DNA of 5,162 nucleotides from Kiritimatiellia bacterium (lineage in GTDB: Bacteria; Verrucomicrobiota; Kiritimatiellia; UBA8416), in NCBI GenBank assembly GCA_007126175.1, contig SLBU01000072.1, positions 1 through 5,162 of the forward strand, read 5' to 3'. Below the pieces are notes generated by a model that was not told where the DNA came from, searched no databases, and saw nothing but the letters and a program-made list of their open reading frames with translations. Of this stretch, positions 1 through 5,162 are shown piece after piece. Numbering within the stretch: position 1 is the first letter of the stretch; each line of letters begins with the position of its first letter. The position numbers and the translations under genes were made by a program.

Positions 1-54
1 CGATGGCGTAAACTTCCAAAATCAGTCAACTTCCACACCGTTCGGTCCGGCAAG

Positions 55-71
55 GGGACACACTATCTGAG
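55..71 (+). repeat. 17-base dispersed repeat, copy 1 (GGGACACACTATCTGAG)
   Basis: The 17-mer GGGACACACTATCTGAG occurs here. It recurs with one change each in direct orientation at 3739-3755 and in inverted orientation at 3761-3777. At this left copy no intact inverted partner follows; the sequence after base 71 matches the expected second arm only poorly. This resembles one arm of a REP-like palindromic unit of the kind mobilised by RAYT (IS200-like REP-associated) transposases. That family assignment is inference, because no transposase gene lies in the window. Confidence 0.65.
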
Positions 72-151
72 ATCCCTGCAAGATAATGACGATGCGCAGC
101 ACGTGCAGCATCCAATTGTGGCCGCCGTGCGGGAGCCACTCACCTGGGAGC

Positions 152-169
152 GCCAGGCTCCAGCCTGGC
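152..169. repeat. Perfect 8+8 palindromic hairpin, REP-like
   Basis: GCCAGGCT (152-159) and AGCCTGGC (162-169) are exact reverse complements separated by two bases (CC). The sequence just upstream, CTGGGAGC at 144-151, offers a competing pairing: GGAGC (147-151) can pair with GCTCC (157-161). Short intergenic units of this form, a GGGAGCG lead followed by a GC-rich palindrome, recur in many environmental bacterial genomes as I recall them. It is probably a dispersed element rather than a terminator, since no T-run follows it. Confidence 0.6.
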
Positions 170-187
170 CCGTAGCGTGGTTAAAGT

Positions 188-220
188 CTGTCCCCTCGTG
201 GTTGTTCCTCCTGTCCCCTC
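188..220. repeat. Two direct copies of CTGTCCCCTC
   Basis: The 10-mer CTGTCCCCTC appears at 188-197 and again at 211-220, start to start 23 bases apart. Read on the minus strand each copy is GAGGGGACAG. This shares its GGGGACA core with the 17-base repeat at 55-71 (GGGGACA at 54-60), but in the opposite orientation. Degenerate GGGGACA-type units near intergenic hairpins are typical of REP-like element remnants. That reading is inferred from sequence similarity alone. Confidence 0.5.
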
Positions 221-291
221 TTGTGTTTGGTGTTTTTATTTTTGGGTATATTAAGGTTGAACTTTAAAACGCACCCAATTACTCTGGTGTC

Positions 292-1533
292 ATGAAGCAA
301 GAGACTTGCGGCAAGCATAACTGGATTCCACGGACACTGGCAGGCCCGCTTAGGGAGGCTGCTGGTCACTATCCGGTTATTACGCTGCTGGGGCCGCGGC
401 AGTCCGGCAAGACCAGCTTGGTGCGGACCTGTTTTCCCGCTTATGAATACTGCAACCTGGAAGATCCTGAATTGCGTGCGCTGGCGCTGGCCGATCCCAA
501 TGAGTTCCTTTATCGCCACCCGCCGCCGCTGATTCTTGACGAGATTCAGCGAGTGCCTGCGTTGCTCAGCAGTCTGCAGGTCATGGTCGACGCGCAGCCC
601 GGTGCCAAGGGCCTGTTTATTCTGACCGGCTCTCATCAGCCCCAGTTGAAAGCCGGTATTGTGCAGTCGCTGGCAGGACGGACGGCATTGCTTCGGCTGT
701 TGCCGCTATCGGTCGTGGAATTGGAGCAGGCCGGCGTTATCCAGGATCGGGACGAACTGATCTTCCGCGGCTGCATGCCGCGTTTGTATCAGGAGAATAT
801 GCCGCCCACCGGATTGTACCGAAACTACTACGAGACCTACATTGAGCGTGATGTCCGGCAACTGATTCAACTGCGAAATTTACAGGCATTCGAGCTTTTC
901 ATGAAGTTGCTGGCCGGCCGGGTCGGTCAGGTTCTGAATCTGCATTCGCTCAGTGGGGAGGTCGGGGTCAGTTCGCCAACACTGAAGGAATGGCTGTCTG
1001 TACTGGAGGCATCGTTTGTCGTATTCCGACTTCCTCCATACTATGAGAATTTCGGGAAGCGGTTCATCAAATCGCCGAAGCTGTACTTCACGGAGCCTGG
1101 ATTGGCGGCCTACCTGCTGGAAATTCGTTCACCAGCCCAGGTGAGCCGTGATCCGTTGCTGGGTGCCTTGTTTGAAAATCTGGTGGTGATCGAAGCATTG
1201 AAATCCTGCTGGCATCGTGGTGAGGATGCGGATTTATATTTCTTCCGGGACCAGAAGGGCTTCGAGATTGATTTGATTCATTCCCGGCATCGACAGCTTT
1301 GTCCGATTGAGATCAAGGCTGCCCGCAGCTATCATTCCGACTTCCTGAAGCCCATCCGGACGTTTTGCGCGCTTGACCCCAAGGTGCAGTCCGGTGCGCT
1401 GGTCTATGCCGGCAACCAGTCCCAGAAGGTTGGCGATCAACACGTGCTCACGATCCGGGAAGTGGCCACGTTCCTGCATACTTGCGAGCCACGTTCCGGC
1501 GATGTTGATCTATCCGGAAAATCTTGGTGTTGA
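292..1533 (+). CDS. AAA_14/DUF4143 family ATPase with PD-(D/E)xK-like C-terminus
   Basis: This 413-residue protein has the layout of the widespread bacterial and archaeal ATPase family COG1373 (AAA_14 plus DUF4143). The N-terminal P-loop domain shows Walker A GPRQSGKT at residues 34-41, Walker B LILDE at 80-84, the sensor-like LTGSH at 111-115 and the family's LAGR at 127-130. The DUF4143 part begins near YIERDV (183-188). A helix-turn-helix-like stretch (LSGEVGVSSPTLKEWL) follows, and then FEN at 294-296. The end carries EIDLI (325-329) and EIK (340-342), spaced like the catalytic residues of a PD-(D/E)xK nuclease fold. The family is predicted to be cytosolic and ATP-binding. Its biological role is poorly defined, and members are often accessory genes. 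The length is usual and the frame looks intact. The ATG at 292 lacks a clear Shine-Dalgarno sequence, but no better start precedes the P-loop. It may be co-transcribed with the gene at 1573. Confidence 0.93.
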   Translation: MKQETCGKHNWIPRTLAGPLREAAGHYPVITLLGPRQSGKTSLVRTCFPAYEYCNLEDPELRALALADPNEFLYRHPPPLILDEIQRVPALLSSLQVMVDAQPGAKGLFILTGSHQPQLKAGIVQSLAGRTALLRLLPLSVVELEQAGVIQDRDELIFRGCMPRLYQENMPPTGLYRNYYETYIERDVRQLIQLRNLQAFELFMKLLAGRVGQVLNLHSLSGEVGVSSPTLKEWLSVLEASFVVFRLPPYYENFGKRFIKSPKLYFTEPGLAAYLLEIRSPAQVSRDPLLGALFENLVVIEALKSCWHRGEDADLYFFRDQKGFEIDLIHSRHRQLCPIEIKAARSYHSDFLKPIRTFCALDPKVQSGALVYAGNQSQKVGDQHVLTIREVATFLHTCEPRSGDVDLSGKSWC

Positions 1534-1553
1534 CCTGAATCCTTCGTGCAGCT

Positions 1554-1569
1554 AAGGAAAGGGCTCCTT
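1554..1569 (+). promoter_or_regulatory. Ribosome binding region of the EF-hand gene, within a possible small hairpin
   Basis: The purine run AAGGAAAGGG (1554-1563) lies 9 bases before the ATG at 1573. It supports that start over the upstream GTG at 1546 and the GTG at 1570. AAGGA (1554-1558) is the exact reverse complement of TCCTT (1565-1569), with a 6-base loop. A short stem could therefore cover part of the ribosome site. Five pairs make a weak hairpin, so any regulatory effect is speculative. Confidence 0.5.
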
Positions 1570-1572
1570 GTG

Positions 1573-3714
1573 ATGCATAAATGGGAGGTGGCTGTGGATG
1601 AAGCGGTAGGCGGTAGACATCGGTGGAAGTTTTGTCGGCTTGGCGGTGTGGATCAGGTGGTGTTGCGCGATGGTGCGGATCTGGCCCATTTGTCTGCGTT
1701 GGATCTGAAGTTGTGGATGGCGCTGTGTATGCCGACGCGGGGGATTGCGATGGATCCGCGGACGGCAGATTTGCTGGATACGGACAAGGATGGAACCATT
1801 CGTCCGCCAGAGCTGTTGGCGGCATTGGATTGGTGCAAAGCGGTGTTTGTGGATCTGGGGACGCTGCTGCAAGGCACGGATTCGGTGGCACTGGCGGATA
1901 TCAAGGACGAGATGCTGCTGAAGGGGGCGCGGCGCCTGTTGGATAATCTGGGCAAGCCGGATGCTGCGGTGATTACGCTGGACGATGTATCGAGCCAGGA
2001 ACGTATTTTTGCGAATACGCGTTTCAATGGGGATGGGATATTGCCGCCTTCGAGTGCAGGGGATCCGGAGCTGGAAAAAGCCATTGAAGATATACTGCGG
2101 GTCTGCGAGGGGCAGGTGGATCGCAGTGGCAAGAAGGGCATTGCAGCGAATACGCTGGATGAGTTTCTGCGTCAGGCGGCAGTGGGGATGGCGTGGTTGC
2201 GCCAGCCGGAGGCGGATGCGGAAACCACGATGCCGCTGGGACGCGAGGCAACGATTGCGGCCGCGCATGCGCTGCGGCCCTTGATTGCCAAGGGGGACGA
2301 TTTCTTTACGCGATGCCGGTTGGCCGCTTTTGATGGTCGCTCGACGGCTGCCTTGAACCGGGATGCTTCTGTGTATGCGTCGCTGGCGGAGGCGGAGTTG
2401 AGCGCCAGCGCAGTGGAAACCGCCGCTTTGCCCTTGGCGCGCATTGAGCCGGATGCCACGCTGCCACTCGACAGCGGTGTGAATCCGGCCTGGGCTGCGC
2501 GCGTGCAGACGTTTGCGGAGAAGACGGTGCATCCGCTACTAGGGGAGGATGTGTGCACATTGGAGTATGCGCAATGGGAACAAATCAAAGCCAAACTGGC
2601 GAAGTGTCTGGCGTGGCAGGATGCACGTCCGCCTCAGTCGGTGATGGCGTTGGGGGACGAGCGCCTGGCGGAGTTGGCAGCGCCGGAGCCGGTGGCGGCA
2701 ATTCGGGCCCTTTTGCAAGCAGATTCCAAGCTCAAGGAGGAAAATGCCCAGATCGACAAATTGGAGAAGATGATCCGGTTTCATCGCGATTTGTATCTCG
2801 TAGTGTCGAACTTCGTGAATTTCACGGAGTTTTATGGTCCGAATCCAGCGGTATTTCAGGCGGGTACACTGTATCTGGATGGGCGGGCGTGCTATCTCTG
2901 TATTGATGTCTCGGACCCCGCGAAACATGCCCAATTGGCAGGGCTCTCGGCCGCTTTTCTGGTGTATTGTGATGTGCGGCGGTTGGATGGCCAGCAGCGC
3001 AGCATTGTGGCGGTGGTGACAGATGGTGACTCGATCAATCTGGGGGTAGGGCGCAATGGCGTGTTCTATGATCGTGAAGGACGGGATTGGAGCGCTACGA
3101 TTACGCGGATGGTGGCCAACCCGATCAGTATTCGCGAGGCATTCTGGTTGCCATATCGCAAGTTTGTACGGATGATCGAGGATCAGATGACCAAACGGGC
3201 GCAAGCGGCCGAGGAGGCTTCTCTGGCGAAGATGGGAGATGCTGCCACGGCGGTGAGCACAGTGGATCAGAAACCGGTCTCTGGGATGCCCGCGACGACA
3301 CCGAAGATCGAGTTGGGGACGATTGCCTTAATTGGCACCGTGATTGGCGGCATGAGTGCGTTGGTGGCAGGCTTTCTGCATGCGTTGTTCGGGCTGGGAT
3401 ACTGGTTGCCGCTGGGGGTATTGGGCGTCATTCTCCTGATTTCGGGGCCGTCCATGCTTCTTGCAGCAATCAAGCTCAGGCAACGCAATCTGGGACCAAT
3501 TCTGGATGCAAATGGCTGGGCAGTGAATGTGCGGGCACGCATGAATACGGCTTTTGGCGTTTCCCTCACGGCACTGGCACAATTGCCGCCCGGCTCTGCC
3601 CGGACGCTGGAGGATCCCTTTGTTTCCAAGTCGCGGCCTTGGCGTCTTGTGGGGCTGCTCGTGATCTTGGCGGTGGTGGTTGCCTATTGGTGGTTTCGTG
3701 TATACAAACCCTGA
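1573..3714 (+). CDS. EF-hand domain membrane protein of unknown function
   Basis: I can give no function for this 713-residue protein. It has a canonical EF-hand calcium loop at residues 69-80: D69-x-D71-x-D73-G-T75-I76, ending in E80. A degenerate loop follows around RFNGDGI (150-156), and a weaker one follows in the stretch containing DRSGKKGI. The middle holds a Lys/Glu-rich helix (about 385-405). After it comes a conserved-looking domain with NFVNF (413-417), GTLYLDGR (431-438), C440 and C443, GRNGVFYDREG (493-503) and NPISIREAFW (516-525). Three hydrophobic helices close the protein, at about 583-606, 610-633 and 692-708, with LRQRNLGPILDANGW (635-649) between the second and third. No signal peptide is visible, so the large N-terminal part is probably cytoplasmic and anchored by its C-terminus. 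I recall similar uncharacterised proteins of about 700 residues in Verrucomicrobiota and Bacteroidota. The start is set by the AAGGAAAGGG ribosome site. A calcium-sensing role is plausible but inferred. Confidence 0.9.
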   Translation: MHKWEVAVDEAVGGRHRWKFCRLGGVDQVVLRDGADLAHLSALDLKLWMALCMPTRGIAMDPRTADLLDTDKDGTIRPPELLAALDWCKAVFVDLGTLLQGTDSVALADIKDEMLLKGARRLLDNLGKPDAAVITLDDVSSQERIFANTRFNGDGILPPSSAGDPELEKAIEDILRVCEGQVDRSGKKGIAANTLDEFLRQAAVGMAWLRQPEADAETTMPLGREATIAAAHALRPLIAKGDDFFTRCRLAAFDGRSTAALNRDASVYASLAEAELSASAVETAALPLARIEPDATLPLDSGVNPAWAARVQTFAEKTVHPLLGEDVCTLEYAQWEQIKAKLAKCLAWQDARPPQSVMALGDERLAELAAPEPVAAIRALLQADSKLKEENAQIDKLEKMIRFHRDLYLVVSNFVNFTEFYGPNPAVFQAGTLYLDGRACYLCIDVSDPAKHAQLAGLSAAFLVYCDVRRLDGQQRSIVAVVTDGDSINLGVGRNGVFYDREGRDWSATITRMVANPISIREAFWLPYRKFVRMIEDQMTKRAQAAEEASLAKMGDAATAVSTVDQKPVSGMPATTPKIELGTIALIGTVIGGMSALVAGFLHALFGLGYWLPLGVLGVILLISGPSMLLAAIKLRQRNLGPILDANGWAVNVRARMNTAFGVSLTALAQLPPGSARTLEDPFVSKSRPWRLVGLLVILAVVVAYWWFRVYKP

Positions 3715-3738
3715 CAACAACCGCTTACCGAGCGCATA

Positions 3739-3777
3739 GGGACACACAATCTGAGCCCTTCTCAGATAGGGTGTCCC
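3739..3777. repeat. Interrupted hairpin made of two inverted 17-base repeat copies; possible terminator
   Basis: GGGACAC (3739-3745) pairs with GTGTCCC (3771-3777), and ATCTGAG (3749-3755) pairs with CTCAGAT (3761-3767). A 3x3 mismatch separates the two stems and the apical loop is 5 bases (3756-3760). Each arm differs from the copy at 55-71 by a single base: the left arm has A for T, and the right arm has one change in its reverse complement. The unit begins 25 bases after the EF-hand stop codon. The downstream sequence is only loosely T-rich (TCTTGTTTTGT), so termination is possible but not of the classic intrinsic form. A REP-like element is the better description. Confidence 0.75.
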
Positions 3778-3796
3778 ATCGTATCTTGTTTTGTCA

Positions 3797-3825
3797 TTGC
3801 TGAAGCATGGTTGGCCTGCTATAAT
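3797..3825 (+). promoter_or_regulatory. Sigma-70-type promoter with extended -10 for the desaturase
   Basis: A consensus TATAAT (3820-3825) is preceded by TG at 3817-3818, giving the extended -10 form TGCTATAAT. TTGCTG (3797-3802) sits 17 bases upstream as a half-matching -35. Transcription would start near 3832, leaving a leader of about 50 bases before the ATG at 3883. This placement argues that the desaturase is expressed independently of the upstream pair. It also argues that a TTG codon at 3811, which is in frame but lies inside the promoter, is not the translation start. Confidence 0.65.
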
Positions 3826-3882
3826 GACACCAGATTGGAGTCATTTTTTGGTTATGTTGTGTATGGTGTAAGGTTTGTAGGT

Positions 3883-4992
3883 ATGAAGATAAAAAATTGG
3901 GGGATATTCTTTTTTGTGGTGGGGTACCACGTGTTGGTCGTGGCGCTGCTGCCGTTATTTGTGGTTCGATTCAGTTGGTCGGCGCTCGTGCTGCTTGTTG
4001 CTACCTATGGGATCGGTGGGTTGTCGATCACGGCGGGATACCATCGTTTATTTGCGCATCGTACGTTCAAGGCACATCCTGCCTTTGAGTGGGTGGTGCT
4101 GCTGGGATCGACCCTTGCCATGCAATGGTCGGCGTTGGCGTGGTCGTTCGATCATCGTCGCCATCACGCGCATGTCGATACCGATGCCGACCCCTACTCG
4201 ATCAAGAAGGGATTCTGGTATGCGCACATGGGGTGGCTATTCTCGCACAGGCCGGATGTAGAGATCAAACACGTACGCGATTTGCATGCCAATCCGCGCG
4301 TTCGCTTCCAGCATCAGCACTACCTCGCACTGACGATTGCGATGAACGTGGCGGTTGTATTGATCGGTTGCCTCTTCCTGCACCCATTCGTTGCTTTCTA
4401 TGCGGGGTTTCTCCTGCGTTTGTTCATGATCCATCACAGTACCTGGTTCATCAATTCGCTGGCGCATGTATGGGGTTCCAAGACCTTTGCCAAGGAGCTC
4501 TCGGCGGTAGATAATGCGCTGCTGGCCTTTCTTACCTTCGGGGAGGGGTACCACAACTATCACCACGCCTTTGCCGGGGATTATCGCAATGGCATTCGCT
4601 GGTATCATTTCGATCCCACCAAATGGCTGATATGGTCCGCATCCCGGCTCGGACTGGCAAAAGAGTTGCGCTCGTTCCAGCGGATCCGCCTACAGCGCAT
4701 ACTCGTGCAAAAGGACAAGCAATTGCTGCTCCCGCTGTTGCACAACCATTGGGATGAGATGGCGGCAGAGATGCGCGCTCGACTGGAAGAGTTTGAACAT
4801 GGTTTCCAGCAAAAAGCAGATGCCTTGGTGGCGCTGCTCGAGGAACTACAGTCGGCCTCGGCCGTCAAGCGCCAATGGGTCCATCTGGAAGTGCGCCGTT
4901 TGAAGCGCGAATTGCGCTCAACCTGGAAGGCTTGGTTGTCGCTAACGTCCTTCATTGCCAAACGCTATCAACTTGCGCACGCGCACGCGTGA
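3883..4992 (+). CDS. Membrane fatty acid desaturase (acyl-CoA delta-9 type)
   Basis: This is a membrane-bound di-iron desaturase that introduces a cis double bond into a saturated acyl chain using O2 and an external electron donor; the exact substrate and position are inferred. All three histidine boxes are present in a 369-residue protein: HRLFAH (54-59), HRRHH (91-95) and HNYHH (224-228). N191 and H195 in NSLAH supply the extra metal-ligand region typical of the family. Hydrophobic segments lie at about 7-28, 31-52, 67-87, 148-166 and 169-183. The DTDADPYS stretch after box two has Tyr where many relatives have His. From about residue 255 a charged helical tail of over 100 residues follows, rich in Arg, Lys, Glu and Leu, which is longer than minimal delta-9 enzymes need. 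I chose the ATG at 3883 because it follows AAGG (3870-3873) and lies downstream of the promoter. No electron-transfer partner gene is adjacent. Confidence 0.93.
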   Translation: MKIKNWGIFFFVVGYHVLVVALLPLFVVRFSWSALVLLVATYGIGGLSITAGYHRLFAHRTFKAHPAFEWVVLLGSTLAMQWSALAWSFDHRRHHAHVDTDADPYSIKKGFWYAHMGWLFSHRPDVEIKHVRDLHANPRVRFQHQHYLALTIAMNVAVVLIGCLFLHPFVAFYAGFLLRLFMIHHSTWFINSLAHVWGSKTFAKELSAVDNALLAFLTFGEGYHNYHHAFAGDYRNGIRWYHFDPTKWLIWSASRLGLAKELRSFQRIRLQRILVQKDKQLLLPLLHNHWDEMAAEMRARLEEFEHGFQQKADALVALLEELQSASAVKRQWVHLEVRRLKRELRSTWKAWLSLTSFIAKRYQLAHAHA

Positions 4993-5013
4993 TACCGATG
5001 CGCGCTGTCGGAC

Positions 5014-5042
5014 TTGACATCACCAGCCCGTTTCGGCAGATT
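5014..5042 (+). promoter_or_regulatory. Weak candidate promoter for the terminal ORF
   Basis: TTGACA at 5014-5019 matches the -35 consensus exactly. Seventeen bases downstream, CAGATT (5037-5042) matches the -10 consensus at only three of six positions. It lies between the desaturase stop and the ORF at 5081, so a start of transcription here would make sense. The poor -10 keeps confidence low. Confidence 0.3.
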
Positions 5043-5071
5043 TCCACCGTGAAAGCGCTCAGTAGTGGAAA
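5041..5071. repeat. 7-bp inverted repeat spanning the leader of the terminal ORF
   Basis: TTTCCAC (5041-5047) is the exact reverse complement of GTGGAAA (5065-5071), with a 17-base spacer that includes the palindrome AGCGCT (5054-5059). The right arm contains GGAA, the only purine-rich candidate for the ribosome site of the ORF at 5081. The pair could be an operator or an RNA hairpin affecting translation, or it may be chance. Confidence 0.35.
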
Positions 5072-5080
5072 CCTATAAAA

Positions 5081-5162
5081 ATGAAGAACCTCGTTTTTTC
5101 AATAACACTTGTAGTGCTTCTTGTATCGTGCAATGAGACATATGCACAATATACTGAAAGCG
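5081..5162 (+). CDS. Start of a probable lipoprotein or exported protein, cut by the window end
   Basis: The ATG at 5081 opens a frame that stays open for 27 codons to the window edge. It begins MKNLVFSITLVVLLVSC. This has a positive start, a hydrophobic core and a lipobox LVSC with Cys17 as the likely lipidated residue, as expected for a Sec-exported lipoprotein processed by signal peptidase II. A signal peptidase I cut after TYA (residues 20-22) is an alternative. The residue after Cys17 is Asn, not Asp, so there is no inner-membrane retention signal of the E. coli type. GGAA at 5067-5070 is a weak ribosome site. The codons are more A/T-rich than in the genes upstream. The mature part is missing, so no function can be given. 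Confidence 0.6.
   Translation, partial: MKNLVFSITLVVLLVSCNETYAQYTES

Larger units (their letters stand above)
1..291. other. Repeat-bearing region without a convincing gene, upstream of the ATPase gene
   Basis: This stretch contains several short repeats, listed separately, and no ORF with a start codon and ribosome site. One + frame stays open from base 1 to a stop at 265-267. Its translation runs through the repeat sequences and ends in a hydrophobic tail that simply reflects T-rich DNA, so I treat it as chance rather than the end of a gene. From about 221 to 270 the DNA is rich in T and A. TATATT at 247-252 could serve as a -10 box for the gene at 292, but no -35 box at normal spacing stands out. 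The closest candidate, TTGTGT at 221-226, leaves a 20-base spacer. Confidence 0.6.

Noticed and set aside
1..267. Open + frame from the window edge to a stop at 265-267, possible end of an upstream gene
   Set aside because: It runs through the 17-mer repeat, the perfect palindrome and both CTGTCCCCTC copies, and ends in low-complexity hydrophobic residues from T-rich DNA. An open frame of 88 codons can occur by chance at this base composition. The sequence left of the window would settle it.
1546..1572. GTG at 1546 as start of the EF-hand protein
   Set aside because: The ribosome site AAGGAAAGGG (1554-1563) lies downstream of this GTG and is correctly spaced for the ATG at 1573.
1552..2532. 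Minus-strand open frame of 326 codons opposite the EF-hand gene
   Set aside because: The translation is dominated by Arg, Gln, His and Pro without any domain pattern, as expected for the antisense shadow of a coding gene. The + strand frame has clear motifs.
292..3714. ATPase plus EF-hand protein as a two-gene defence or signalling system
   Set aside because: Proximity (39 bases) and shared strand are the only evidence. DUF4143 ATPases occur beside many unrelated genes, and the EF-hand protein shows no nuclease, toxin or sensor-effector domain I can recognise.
3811..3882. TTG at 3811 as start of the desaturase
   Set aside because: It lies inside the extended -10 promoter and has no ribosome site. 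The ATG at 3883 has AAGG nearby and begins directly before the first membrane helix.
4995..5011. CCGATGCGCGCTGTCGG as a terminator after the desaturase
   Set aside because: Only four Watson-Crick pairs plus two wobble pairs form, and no T-run follows, so it does not qualify as an intrinsic terminator.
5074..5079. TATAAA as a -10 box for the terminal ORF
   Set aside because: It would start transcription inside the coding sequence, and no matching -35 box is evident at 17 bases.

Overview
The window carries three complete genes and the start of a fourth, all on the + strand. They sit among short palindromic repeats, with moderate GC overall and T-rich leaders. No RNA gene, CRISPR array, transposase gene or phage gene is visible. 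The source looks like a Gram-negative bacterium: there is a membrane acyl-lipid/acyl-CoA desaturase, a lipoprotein-type signal peptide, and dispersed REP-like hairpins. The style of the repeats and the family of the large EF-hand membrane protein remind me of Verrucomicrobiota (Opitutae-like) or neighbouring groups, but Gammaproteobacteria cannot be excluded. The taxonomic call is weak and rests on recollection, not on a search.

Layout. Positions 1-291 hold no convincing gene. They contain one copy of a 17-base repeat (55-71), a perfect 8+8 palindrome (152-169) and two direct copies of a 10-mer (188-220), followed by a T-rich leader. Positions 292-1533 encode an AAA_14/DUF4143 ATPase with a C-terminal PD-(D/E)xK-like segment. 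After 39 bases comes a 713-residue EF-hand protein with three C-terminal membrane helices (1573-3714), of no known function. Positions 3715-3882 hold a long interrupted hairpin (3739-3777), built from two inverted copies of the same 17-mer seen at 55-71, and then a strong-looking extended -10 promoter (3797-3825). Positions 3883-4992 encode a delta-9-type fatty acid desaturase with a charged helical tail. A lipoprotein-like ORF starts at 5081 and runs off the end.

How the genes relate. The ATPase and EF-hand genes are close enough (39 bases, same strand) to be co-transcribed. The same 17-mer family lies on both sides of the pair. Nothing in the sequence shows a shared function, and the desaturase has its own promoter. 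The desaturase is predicted to put a cis double bond into membrane acyl chains, which would tune membrane fluidity. The terminal ORF probably encodes an envelope lipoprotein. I see no clear new multi-gene system. The most useful leads are the uncharacterised EF-hand membrane protein, the repeat family that brackets the first two genes, and the tail on the desaturase.
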